Below are positions 1 through 7,124 of a stretch of 7,272 nucleotides of DNA, one piece after another; the stretch's first letter is position 1; each line of letters begins with the position of its first letter. The DNA is taken from NCBI GenBank assembly GCA_024697655.1, contig JAILFI010000076.1, forward strand, positions 1 through 7,272, in the 5' to 3' direction. The stretch comes from Clostridiales bacterium (GTDB taxonomy: Bacteria > Bacillota_A > Clostridia > Peptostreptococcales > Anaerovoracaceae). The notes below the pieces were generated by a model. It was not told where the DNA came from and made no database searches. It worked only from the letters and a program-made list of their open reading frames with translations. Position numbers and translations under genes: made by a program.

Positions 1-1185
1 CCATGCCGCCAGCATCCGGCGGGCGATCTTGTCGTCGATCTCACGGGAGACATCGATGACGCCGTTGGCGAGTTCCGCGTGGTGGTCCTTGATGTACTGC
101 GCGCTCATCGCCTGCACCGCGAAGGACAGATCCATCATCTCTGCGGGATGGCCGTCCGCCGCAGCGATGTTGACCAGCTTACCCTCGCCGATGACATGGA
201 TGACCTTGCCCCACGGCATAACATACGCCGTGATGTTGCGGCGCGCTTCGTATTTTTCTATCGCGAGGTCCTCGAGTTCGTCCATCTCGACTTCTACGTT
301 GAAATGGCCGGCGTTGGTGAGGATCGCGCCATCTTTGAGCGATTCGAAATGACGCTTGTCGATGACATGGCTGCAGCCGGTGACCGTGATGAAGACATCG
401 CCGATCGCCGCAGCCTCCGCCATCGGCATGACATCATAGCCGTCCATGTGCGCTTCCATGGCCTTGACCGGATCGACTTCCGTGACGATGACCTGCGCGC
501 CGAGCGCTTTCGCTCTCATGGAAACGCCTCTGCCGCACCAGCCGTACCCGGCCACGACGACCTTCTTCCCTGCCACGATCAGATTGGTGTTGCGCATGAT
601 GCTGTCCCAGACGGACTGGCCGGTGCCGTAGCGGTTGTCGAACAGGTGCTTGCAATCCGCATCGTTGACCGCGACCATCGGGAACTTGAGGACACCCTCG
701 GCTTCCATCGCCTTCAGACGGATGATACCCGTCGTGGTCTCCTCGCAGCCGCCCCAGACATCTTCCGCCAGGTCCGGACGTTTGCCGTGCAGCATGCCCA
801 CGAGGTCACCGCCGTCGTCGATGACGATATTCGGCTTGTGCCCGAGGCACATCTCGATGTGCCGGTCGTACTCTTCCGGTGTTGCTGCGTGATACGCGAA
901 GACCGGGATCCCGTCATCCACGAGCGCCGCCGCAACGTCATCCTGCGTGGACAGCACATTGCTGCCGGTCGCGCGTAGATCTGCTCCGCCCGCAGCGAGC
1001 ACCTTGCACAGGTAAGCGGTCTTGGCCTCCATATGGATAGACAGGGAAATCTTCACACCTTCAAAAGGCCTGGTTTCCTCGAATTCTTTTTCGATCGCGT
1101 TCAGCAGGGGCATGTGCCGCCTGACCCAGTTGATCTTTTTGTGTCCCTCGTGCGCGAGAGCGATGTCGCGGACTTCGTATTCCAT
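1..1185 (-). CDS. ahcY: S-adenosylhomocysteine hydrolase (adenosylhomocysteinase), C-terminus cut by window edge
   Basis: Cytosolic NAD-dependent enzyme that reversibly splits S-adenosylhomocysteine, the by-product of SAM-dependent methylation, into adenosine and homocysteine. The frame is open for 395 codons and runs off the window without a stop. It lacks the internal insertion of the long eukaryotic-type enzymes, so it resembles the roughly 400-residue form and probably misses only about 10 residues. Visible motifs: SIHMEAKTA (residue 49 on, His51 matching the substrate-site His); SNVLSTQDDVAAAL (75-88); DDGGD (123-127); EETTTG (148-153); NDADCKHLFDN (174-184), with the catalytic Lys179 and Asp183; the Rossmann NAD loop GYGWCGRG (213-220); NAGHF (291-295); DGHPAEMMD (344-352). 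The start at 1185 is preferred over an in-frame ATG at 1191, because AAAGGA sits 6 bases before the former and directly abuts the latter. It follows glmS by 76 bases with no obvious promoter. Identification is secure. Confidence 0.96.
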   Translation of the reverse strand, partial: MEYEVRDIALAHEGHKKINWVRRHMPLLNAIEKEFEETRPFEGVKISLSIHMEAKTAYLCKVLAAGGADLRATGSNVLSTQDDVAAALVDDGIPVFAYHAATPEEYDRHIEMCLGHKPNIVIDDGGDLVGMLHGKRPDLAEDVWGGCEETTTGIIRLKAMEAEGVLKFPMVAVNDADCKHLFDNRYGTGQSVWDSIMRNTNLIVAGKKVVVAGYGWCGRGVSMRAKALGAQVIVTEVDPVKAMEAHMDGYDVMPMAEAAAIGDVFITVTGCSHVIDKRHFESLKDGAILTNAGHFNVEVEMDELEDLAIEKYEARRNITAYVMPWGKVIHVIGEGKLVNIAAADGHPAEMMDLSFAVQAMSAQYIKDHHAELANGVIDVSREIDDKIARRMLAAW

Positions 1186-1191
1186 ATACAT

Positions 1192-1197
1192 TCCTTT
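1192..1197 (-). promoter_or_regulatory. Shine-Dalgarno of ahcY (decides the start)
   Basis: The minus strand reads AAAGGA, then a 6-base spacer, then ATG at 1185. The spacer itself contains another in-frame ATG at 1191-1189, which would have no spacing from this site. The sequence therefore favours the shorter protein starting MEYEV. Confidence 0.7.
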
Positions 1198-1211
1198 CTT
1201 AATGGCAGAGA

Positions 1212-1234
1212 TGCCGCCGGACCAGCCGGCGGCA
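1212..1234 (-). other. GC-rich stem-loop between glmS and ahcY
   Basis: A perfect 9-bp inverted repeat (TGCCGCCGG / CCGGCGGCA) with a 5-base loop lies 27 bases after the glmS stop and 14 bases before the ahcY Shine-Dalgarno. Downstream on the minus strand comes TCTCTGCC rather than a run of T, so it does not qualify as a standard intrinsic terminator. It may stabilise the 3' end of the upstream mRNA, mark a processing site, or partly attenuate ahcY. It is symmetrical, so it could also form in a plus-strand transcript, but no convergent gene is present. Confidence 0.6.
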
Positions 1235-1261
1235 CAGTGGTTTCATATCGATGCCGGCAGC

Positions 1262-3091
1262 CTACTCGACCGTCACGGACTTGGCCAGATTCTTCGGCTT
1301 GTCGATGTTGCAGCCGCGCGCTTTCGCTACGTAATACGCAAAGAGCTGCATCGGCACGACCGACAGCAGCGGGGTCAGTTCATCCGGGCAATCCGGGATA
1401 TAGATGACCTCGTCCGCCTGCTTTTCGACTTCCTTGTCGTTCTCTTTAGCGACCGCCAGAACGTAAGCGCCTCTCGCCTGCACCTCCTTGATGTTGGAGA
1501 GCATCTTCTCGAACAGCGCGCTCTGCGTCGCCAGGACGACCACGAGTGTTCCCTGGTCGATCAGCGCGATGGTGCCGTGCTTGAGTTCGCCGGCTGCGAT
1601 CGCAAACGAGTTGATGTAAGAGATCTCCTTCATTTTGAGGGAGGCCTCATAGGAGACAGACGCGTCCAGGCCGCGGCCGATGAAGAACATTTCGTTCTCT
1701 CTGTGGAATCTGTCCGCGATCCGCTTGACCGCCTTCTGCCCCTTGAGATAGCGGGTGAGTTTTTCCGGAATCGCTTTCAGTTCCCCGATCATCTGCCGGT
1801 AATACGTCTCGTCGATCACCCCGCGCAGTTTGCCCATATACAGTCCCAGCATGTACATGATCGTCAGCTGGGTCGTGTACGCTTTCGTGCTGGCCACCGA
1901 GATCTCGGGACCCGCCCAGGTATAGATGACATCGTCGGATTCACGGGCGATGGAACTGCCGACCACGTTGACGACCGACAGCACACGGGCGCCTTTGCTC
2001 TTCGCTTCGCGCAGCGCATGCAGCGTATCCAGTGTTTCGCCGGACTGGCTGATCGCGATGAACAGCGTTTTGTCATCCACGAACGGGTCTCTGTAACGGA
2101 ACTCGCTGGCGATATCGACTTCGACCGGCAGTTTTGCCATCTTTTCGATCGCGAACTTGCCGATCAGACCGGCATGGTACGCCGTGCCGCAGGCGACGAT
2201 GCAGACCTTATTAATGCTGTCCAGGTCTTCCTTAGTGAGTTCGATGCCGTCCAGTTTGATGTTGCCGTCTTCGTCCAGCCGGCGCAGGAGCGTTTCTTCG
2301 ACGCCTTTGGGCTGCTCGTTGATCTCCTTGAGCATAAAGTGATCGTACCCGCCGCGCTTCGCCGAATCCACGTCCCACGTGACGGTGAATGCTTCGTGCT
2401 CGACCGGCTCGTTGTTCTCATCGAAGATCTCGATGCTGTCCGCTGTGACGACGATCGTTTCGTCGTTCTCGATGAAGTAGACCTGCCGCGAACGTTCCAT
2501 GATCGCAGGGATGTCCGATGCGATGTAGTTGCACCCTTCGCCGATGCCGGCGATGAGCGGTGCGTCTTTTCTGACCGCGACGATCTTGTCGGGCTCATTG
2601 GCGCAGATGACGCCGATCGCATATGCGCCGCGCATCTGCTCGACCGCTCTGTTGACCGCTTCGTGCAGATCACCGTCGTAGTAGATGCCGATCAGGTGCG
2701 CGATGACTTCGGTATCCGTGTCCGAGCGGAATTCCACCCCGTATTCACGGATCAGCTCCTCTTTGATCTCGACGTAGTTCTCGATGATTCCGTTGTGCAC
2801 GACCGCGATGGTGTTGTCCTCATTGGTGTGCGGATGCGCATTGATCTCGGAGGGGACGCCGTGCGTCGCCCAGCGCGTATGCCCGATGCCGACCGGACCG
2901 TCGAAAGCCGGATCCGCAACGATGCTCTCCAGATTTTTGATCTCGCCGACCGCCTTGCGTACTTCGATCTCTCCGTCTTTGCAAAGCGCGATGCCGGCCG
3001 AATCATAGCCCCTGTACTCCAGGCGCTTGAGTCCGTCGATGATCACTTCTTTTGCGTTATCTTTACCGATATAGCCTACAATACCGCACAT
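1262..3091 (-). CDS. glmS: Glutamine--fructose-6-phosphate aminotransferase (isomerizing)
   Basis: Cytosolic enzyme making glucosamine-6-phosphate from fructose-6-phosphate and glutamine, the entry step to UDP-GlcNAc and peptidoglycan. At 609 residues it is full length for the family. The N-terminal class II glutaminase domain (about 2-225) begins MCGIVGY with nucleophile Cys2, and shows HTRWATHG (71-78), HNGIIEN (99-105) and SDTDTE (123-128). Two SIS sugar-isomerase domains follow (about 290-425 and 455-590). They carry CGTAYHAG (301-308), SQSGETLDT (348-356), STKAYTTQ (401-408), LKMKEISYI (485-493, with Glu489) and GELKHG (501-506). The C-terminal tail DKPKNLAKSVTVE is the classic end that closes the active site. 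The start is fixed by the need for Cys2 and by GGAGG (3101-3105) with a 9-base spacer. Only 15 bases separate it from glmM, so it is co-transcribed with glmM. That gap leaves no room for a glmS ribozyme. Confidence 0.98.
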   Translation of the reverse strand: MCGIVGYIGKDNAKEVIIDGLKRLEYRGYDSAGIALCKDGEIEVRKAVGEIKNLESIVADPAFDGPVGIGHTRWATHGVPSEINAHPHTNEDNTIAVVHNGIIENYVEIKEELIREYGVEFRSDTDTEVIAHLIGIYYDGDLHEAVNRAVEQMRGAYAIGVICANEPDKIVAVRKDAPLIAGIGEGCNYIASDIPAIMERSRQVYFIENDETIVVTADSIEIFDENNEPVEHEAFTVTWDVDSAKRGGYDHFMLKEINEQPKGVEETLLRRLDEDGNIKLDGIELTKEDLDSINKVCIVACGTAYHAGLIGKFAIEKMAKLPVEVDIASEFRYRDPFVDDKTLFIAISQSGETLDTLHALREAKSKGARVLSVVNVVGSSIARESDDVIYTWAGPEISVASTKAYTTQLTIMYMLGLYMGKLRGVIDETYYRQMIGELKAIPEKLTRYLKGQKAVKRIADRFHRENEMFFIGRGLDASVSYEASLKMKEISYINSFAIAAGELKHGTIALIDQGTLVVVLATQSALFEKMLSNIKEVQARGAYVLAVAKENDKEVEKQADEVIYIPDCPDELTPLLSVVPMQLFAYYVAKARGCNIDKPKNLAKSVTVE

Positions 3092-3106
3092 ATTCCGTAT
3101 CCTCCG

Positions 3107-4456
3107 TCAGCCGAATTTTCTGGTCAGCAGTTTCGCGAGATCCTCCGCCAGATCGGTGATCTGCTCCAGTTCCTCCCCTTCGATCATGACCCGCACGAGC
3201 GGTTCTGTGCCGGACGGGCGGATCAGAACGCGGCCGGAGCCTTCCATCTGCGTTTCCACTTCCCTGATCGCTGCCTGGATCTCTGTATCCGTCTGATATT
3301 TATTCTTGTTTTCGTTCTTTACTTTCGCGTTCTTCAGGACCTGCGGATAGATCGTGATGGCATCCGACAGTTCCGATGCCTTCTTCCCGGACTGCAGGAC
3401 TGCCTTCAGCAGCTGCAGAGATGACAGGATGCCGTCGCCGGTCGTCGTTTTGTCCAGGAAGATGATATGCCCGGACTGCTCACCGCCGATGATCCCGCCG
3501 GTCTTGAGCATGCTCTCGAGCACATACCGGTCGCCTACGCCGGTGACTTCGACCTTGCACCCGATGCTTTCCATGTACTTATGAAAACCGATGTTGCTCA
3601 TGACGGTCGCTGTGACCAGATCGTCCTTCAGACGGCCCTCCTCCTTAAGCATGGCAGCGCAGATGCAGATCACCTTGTCGCCGTCGATGATCCGGCCCTG
3701 TTCATCCACCGCAATGAGCCTGTCCGCGTCGCCGTCATAGGCCATGCCCATGAACGCACCTTCCCGGATGACCGCCTCGCAGAGACGTTCCGGGTGCGTG
3801 GACCCGCAGTTATCGTTGATATTGAGGCCATTCGGAGAATCGCCGATCACCACGACGTCCGCGCCGAGCGCTTCGTAGACCTTGCCGGCGATGTTGTAGG
3901 AAGCGCCGTTCGCGCAGTCCAGTACGAGTTTGACGCCGCGCAGATCCATCGGTGTCGAAGACACCAGAAAATCGATATATTTCTGGGTGGCATCCTCGTC
4001 GGCAATAATGTGCCGGCCGAGCTGATCGCCCGTGATGTACTTATTGACTTCGATGTTGCGGATGATGATGTCCTCGATCTCGTCTTCGACCGCATCATCC
4101 AGTTTGAATCCTTCCCCGTTGAAGAACTTGATGCCGTTGTACTCAAAAGGATTGTGGGAAGCGGAGATGACAACGCCCGCATCCGCCCGGTAATGCCGCA
4201 CGAGATACGCCACTGCCGGCGTCGGCATAACGCCGACCGTGATGACATCCGCACCGACTGCCAGGATCCCGGCAGACAGCGCGGACTCCAGCATATCTGC
4301 GGAGATACGCGTATCCGTCCCGATCAGGATCGTGGGGCGTCCCTTGCTCTTGCTCAGAACATGTGCGCCGGCTTTGCCCAGCTCAAATGCCAACTCCGGT
4401 GTCAGCTCGCTGTTCGCGACGCCTCTGACACCGTCTGTGCCAAACAGTCTGCTCAT
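3107..4456 (-). CDS. glmM: Phosphoglucosamine mutase
   Basis: Converts glucosamine-6-phosphate, made by the downstream glmS product, to glucosamine-1-phosphate for UDP-GlcNAc synthesis. It belongs to the alpha-D-phosphohexomutase family, and 449 residues is the usual length. Motifs in order: RLFGTDGVRG (3-12); the phosphoserine loop ISASHNP (97-103), with catalytic Ser100; the metal-binding loop DGDADR (241-246); the sugar-binding loop GGEQSGH (324-330); and the phosphate-binding loop RPSGTEP (413-419) in the C-terminal domain. These distinguish GlmM from broader phosphoglucomutases. The start at 4456 has GGAGG (4467-4471) with a 10-base spacer (or AGGAG with 8), embedded in the last codons of cdaR. 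The gap to cdaR is 5 bases, implying translational coupling. In other Bacillota, GlmM binds the cyclase CdaA and inhibits it. The cdaA-cdaR-glmM order here is the conserved one, so the same control is likely, though inferred. Confidence 0.98.
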   Translation of the reverse strand: MSRLFGTDGVRGVANSELTPELAFELGKAGAHVLSKSKGRPTILIGTDTRISADMLESALSAGILAVGADVITVGVMPTPAVAYLVRHYRADAGVVISASHNPFEYNGIKFFNGEGFKLDDAVEDEIEDIIIRNIEVNKYITGDQLGRHIIADEDATQKYIDFLVSSTPMDLRGVKLVLDCANGASYNIAGKVYEALGADVVVIGDSPNGLNINDNCGSTHPERLCEAVIREGAFMGMAYDGDADRLIAVDEQGRIIDGDKVICICAAMLKEEGRLKDDLVTATVMSNIGFHKYMESIGCKVEVTGVGDRYVLESMLKTGGIIGGEQSGHIIFLDKTTTGDGILSSLQLLKAVLQSGKKASELSDAITIYPQVLKNAKVKNENKNKYQTDTEIQAAIREVETQMEGSGRVLIRPSGTEPLVRVMIEGEELEQITDLAEDLAKLLTRKFG

Positions 4457-4461
4457 CTTTC

Positions 4462-5682
4462 TTACTCCTCCGTCGTGACTGCCTGCAGAATGATCTTGAT
4501 CTTCTGCGGCGCGATCACCACTTTATCCGCATCCAGGCTGCTGCTCTGGACGACTTCCACTTCGTGTTCCCCTTCTTCCAGATCCTTCGCCGACACGTGC
4601 AGCGTCAGATCTGATTTCTTCAGATTATCCAGGACATCCTTTTCTCCGCTGACCGTGACCTCTACAGATGCTGTCACGATCTCGGCGGCCAGGCCATCCG
4701 GCACATCCCGCACCTCGATCTCAGAAGAGGCGTACGTCCAGTTCTTCGTCACCGTCGACGCTCCCTTGATCTCGATGGTCGCTTCCAGAGGCTGCGGCTC
4801 CGTTACAGTCACCCCTTCCGGGAGGACCGGGGTAAGCGGAACGGTGCTGCTCTGCGTCATCCCCGTGATATCGACCGGCTCCGCTGCGACCTCTTTCAGA
4901 TCCTCAAGGACGGACGGCGGTCCGCTGACCGTCACTGTGGACGGGGCGCTGATCTGCCCCTGTTCGTATCCATCCGCCGGAGTGCCTGTTGTTTCGGCAG
5001 TGAACGGAACCGTCTTCGAACCGACGATAGCCGCCGTGACCTGCACCTCGGAGGACGCCAGTTTGACGCGGCTGACCTGCCCGCCGTTTGCGTCCACCGG
5101 GACCGCATTCTTAGTCAGACGGGTCGTCTTCTCGGTAAGTTCCGCAACGTTGACGGTAACAGCCAGATGATCGATCGACTTGACTGTCGATGCCGCGCCG
5201 GTGACAGCGATCGTCTCAGGTGTAACAGTCACATTGCCGGCGCTTTGAGAGACTTCAAACGCCCCTTCAAAATCGACCTGCACATCGATGTCTTTCGTGA
5301 CCAGATCATCGATCACCACCGTGACATCATCGATACTTGCTTTCTGAAGTTCAACAGTATTCGGGATCCTGATATCCAAAGGCACCTCATGCGTCCCCTT
5401 CGTCAGCCCCGAAACATCCGCCACAACGCTGACCTTGTCACTGCTCGCCAGCAGTTTCCGGACATCGGAGCGGTCCCCCTTGATCGTCAGGTCGACCGTC
5501 ACTTCACCCGTGTCTACAAGCGCAAGACCGTTCTCAGTCAGCGATTCTTCGCCGGCAAATACGACAGGCACGTCAACAAGACGCCCGGTCGTTGCCGGAT
5601 CCACCTGTCCGACGACATAGATCCACAGCAGCAGCGAAGCGATGAAAGCGATGACCGCGTTGACTTTGTTGTTCCTCAACAT
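4462..5682 (-). CDS. cdaR: CdaR, membrane-anchored YbbR-domain regulator of diadenylate cyclase
   Basis: A 406-residue protein with a short basic N-terminus, one hydrophobic segment (about residues 8-25, rich in A, I, L and V), and a long beta-rich domain predicted to lie outside the membrane. That part divides into four YbbR-like repeats of 80-90 residues, roughly 34-126, 130-219, 223-305 and 314-402. Recurrent patterns are D-V-P / E-V-P-L at repeat starts, VTVSG-type strands (such as 250-254 and 342-346) and terminal strands like TVVIDD and ATIEIKG. CdaR proteins bind CdaA and modulate c-di-AMP output, possibly in response to envelope state. No enzymatic motif is visible. The start at 5682 overlaps the cdaA stop by one base (TGATG), with GGAGG (5691-5695) 8 bases upstream. 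The repeats are too divergent for exact boundaries by eye. The family assignment rests on architecture plus position between cdaA and glmM. Confidence 0.93.
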   Translation of the reverse strand: MLRNNKVNAVIAFIASLLLWIYVVGQVDPATTGRLVDVPVVFAGEESLTENGLALVDTGEVTVDLTIKGDRSDVRKLLASSDKVSVVADVSGLTKGTHEVPLDIRIPNTVELQKASIDDVTVVIDDLVTKDIDVQVDFEGAFEVSQSAGNVTVTPETIAVTGAASTVKSIDHLAVTVNVAELTEKTTRLTKNAVPVDANGGQVSRVKLASSEVQVTAAIVGSKTVPFTAETTGTPADGYEQGQISAPSTVTVSGPPSVLEDLKEVAAEPVDITGMTQSSTVPLTPVLPEGVTVTEPQPLEATIEIKGASTVTKNWTYASSEIEVRDVPDGLAAEIVTASVEVTVSGEKDVLDNLKKSDLTLHVSAKDLEEGEHEVEVVQSSSLDADKVVIAPQKIKIILQAVTTEE

Positions 5683-6518
5683 CAGTCATCCCTCCCGTTC
5701 CGTTTGAACAGCGCCTTGACGAGGCTGCCTTCGCTCTGGGTGTCCTGCAGGTACAGCGCGAGCAGCCGTTTCTCCAGCGTCTTGCCGTCCAGATACCGTT
5801 CGATCACCCCGTCTTCGACCAGCGTGATGATCCCGGTCTCTTCGGAGACAACAAGGACCAGACAATCCGACTTTTCACTGATGCCGATCCCGGCGCGGTG
5901 GCGGGTGCCCAGGCTCTTGGGGATCTCCATGTTGTCCGTCAGCGGCAGCACGCAGCCTGCTGCGTAAAGCTTTGTCCCGCGGACGATCATCGCGCCGTCA
6001 TGCAGCGGCGATCCTTTGTAGAAGATGTTCTCGATCATCTGCGCGGAAACATCCGCATCGATGACCGTGCCGGTCTCGACGATGTCCGACAGATTGGTGT
6101 CGCGTTCGAACACGATGAGGGCGCCGGTCCGGTCCGCTGCCATCTCTTCGGCGGCAACGATGAACTCGGCGACCACATCTTTTGCTTTTTCTTTATCCAG
6201 CGGGTCCACTTTGATCTTGAACAAAGAGCCGCGTCCCATCCGCTCCAGCGCCCGTCTCAATTCGGGCTGGAACAGGATGATCAGCGCCAGTACACCGACC
6301 GCCAGCGTGCCCTTCATGATGAAGTTGAGGACATGCAGCTGCAGGATATCCGACAAAAAGGCAACAGCAAGAAGGACCAGCACGCCCTTGAGCAGCTGCT
6401 CCGCCCTGCTGTCTCTGATGAATCCCAGTACCTTATAGAAGATATAGGCAACGATCAGGATATCCAGTATGTCTGTGATCGCTATACCGGCGAGAAGGTT
6501 CTCCGTTAACTGATGCAT
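5682..6518 (-). CDS. cdaA: Diadenylate cyclase CdaA (DisA_N/DAC domain, membrane-bound)
   Basis: Makes cyclic di-AMP from two ATP at the membrane. c-di-AMP is the second messenger controlling potassium, osmolyte and cell-wall balance in Gram-positive bacteria. The 278-residue protein has three N-terminal hydrophobic segments (about 13-31, 42-58 and 70-84). The cytosolic DAC domain follows, starting near the conserved FQPELRRALE (83-92). It contains the two family hallmarks, DGA (174-176, within SPLHDGAMIV) and GTRHR (204-208), followed by AGIGISE and VVSEETG. The length and three-helix layout match CdaA (YbbP/DacA) rather than DisA or CdaS. The start at 6518 is preceded by GGGAGGG (6522-6528). 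It lies 15 bases after hpf and overlaps cdaR by one base, so CdaA and CdaR are probably made in step. All catalytic motif residues are intact. Confidence 0.98.
   Translation of the reverse strand: MHQLTENLLAGIAITDILDILIVAYIFYKVLGFIRDSRAEQLLKGVLVLLAVAFLSDILQLHVLNFIMKGTLAVGVLALIILFQPELRRALERMGRGSLFKIKVDPLDKEKAKDVVAEFIVAAEEMAADRTGALIVFERDTNLSDIVETGTVIDADVSAQMIENIFYKGSPLHDGAMIVRGTKLYAAGCVLPLTDNMEIPKSLGTRHRAGIGISEKSDCLVLVVSEETGIITLVEDGVIERYLDGKTLEKRLLALYLQDTQSEGSLVKALFKRNGRDD
5690..5696 (-). promoter_or_regulatory. Shine-Dalgarno of cdaR inside the end of cdaA
   Basis: The minus strand reads GGGAGGG within the last codons of cdaA, about 8 bases before the cdaR ATG. The ATG shares its A with the cdaA stop (TGATG). 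This arrangement is typical of translational coupling. Confidence 0.7.
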
Positions 6519-6533
6519 GGACCCTCCCGCTTA

Positions 6534-7058
6534 TCAGTAGGTGGTTTCGAGAAGACCGTAGTCCTTCTCGTTTCTCTTATAAACAACGTTAACGCTGTCG
6601 GTTTCCACATTGAGGAACACGTAGAAGTTGTGCTCCAGCATTTCCATCTGCAGGACCGCCTCGTCGACCGTCATCGGTGTAAGCTCGAATTTCTTGTTCC
6701 TGGTGACTGCGATCTCTTCGGTTTCCTCCGGCTCCGGCACCTGGCCCAGATCGATCATCTTGTTGTCCTTGTGCTTTTTCTGGAGCTTTCCCTTGAAACG
6801 GGACATCTGGCTGGACAGCTTCGCAACGACGTTGTCGATGCCGTCGTAGAACTCTTCGGCTCTGTCTTCTGCACGGAAGATCATCCCGCGCGCTTTGATG
6901 GTGACTTCTGTCTTTTTATATTTTTTCTCCTCCGTCAGCATGACGTCGGCATCGATATCGTCAGAAAAATATTTTCCAAGTTTCTGTACTTTCTTTTCGA
7001 TCGTATCTTTCAGATGGTCACTGACTCTGCAGTTCTTACCTGTGATGTTCACTCTCAT
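6534..7058 (-). CDS. hpf: Ribosome hibernation promoting factor, long form (HPF/RaiA/YvyD)
   Basis: Binds the 30S decoding site and joins two 70S ribosomes into inactive 100S dimers during stationary phase or stress. The 174-residue length is that of the long form. The N-terminal S30AE domain (about 1-97) begins MRVNITGKN and holds the expected basic patches, with EEKKYKKTEVTIKARG around 43-58. An acidic, charged linker (about 104-117) follows. The C-terminal dimerisation domain (about 121-172) shows KKFELTPMTVDEAVLQMEML and VNVVYKR. The C-terminal half is diagnostic for long HPF and absent from short Hpf or YfiA. The start at 7058 has a perfect AAGGAGGT 6 bases upstream, the strongest ribosome binding site in the window. 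hpf is the first gene of the visible operon, 15 bases ahead of cdaA. Upstream lies a GC-rich structured leader. Confidence 0.97.
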   Translation of the reverse strand: MRVNITGKNCRVSDHLKDTIEKKVQKLGKYFSDDIDADVMLTEEKKYKKTEVTIKARGMIFRAEDRAEEFYDGIDNVVAKLSSQMSRFKGKLQKKHKDNKMIDLGQVPEPEETEEIAVTRNKKFELTPMTVDEAVLQMEMLEHNFYVFLNVETDSVNVVYKRNEKDYGLLETTY

Positions 7059-7064
7059 AATGCG

Positions 7065-7072
7065 ACCTCCTT
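7065..7072 (-). promoter_or_regulatory. Consensus Shine-Dalgarno of hpf
   Basis: The minus strand carries AAGGAGGT with a 6-base spacer to the hpf ATG, fully complementary to the anti-Shine-Dalgarno. It directly abuts the 3' arm of a small hairpin (7072-7094), sharing one base with it, so its accessibility could depend on folding of the leader. Confidence 0.85.
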
Positions 7073-7094
7073 ATTGCCCTTCATTGGTGCAATA
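7072..7094 (-). promoter_or_regulatory. Small leader hairpin abutting the hpf ribosome binding site
   Basis: The minus strand pairs TATTGC with GCAATA (6 bp). The pairing continues past a bulged A with two more C-G pairs, enclosing an AATGAA hexaloop. The 3' arm ends at the first base of the hpf Shine-Dalgarno. The helix is AU-rich and only moderately stable. It could stack near the ribosome binding site or tune its access, but it could also be chance. Confidence 0.35.
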
Positions 7095-7124
7095 GCAACT
7101 AATAAGCATTAACTGTCTATACAA

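Noticed and set aside
79..978. 299-codon open frame on the plus strand
   Set aside because: It is antisense to ahcY, whose minus-strand frame is uninterrupted and carries all catalytic motifs.
1022..3424. 800-codon open frame on the plus strand, antisense to glmS and part of glmM
   Set aside because: It lies opposite genes with full-length, motif-complete products. Its translation is rich in Arg, Asp, His and Val with no recognisable domain. Long antisense frames are expected from codon bias in GC-rich genes.
3467..5170. 567-codon open frame on the plus strand, antisense to glmM and cdaR
   Set aside because: It is a shadow of the coding frames of glmM and cdaR. The amino-acid character changes abruptly where it crosses from one gene to the other, as expected for an artefact.
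7090..7120. Possible sigma-A promoter on the minus strand (TAGACA, 17 bases, GCTATT) ahead of hpf
   Set aside because: The -10 box matches consensus at only 3 of 6 positions and the -35 is imperfect. It would also lie at the 3' end of the putative leader RNA. It is too weak to call.
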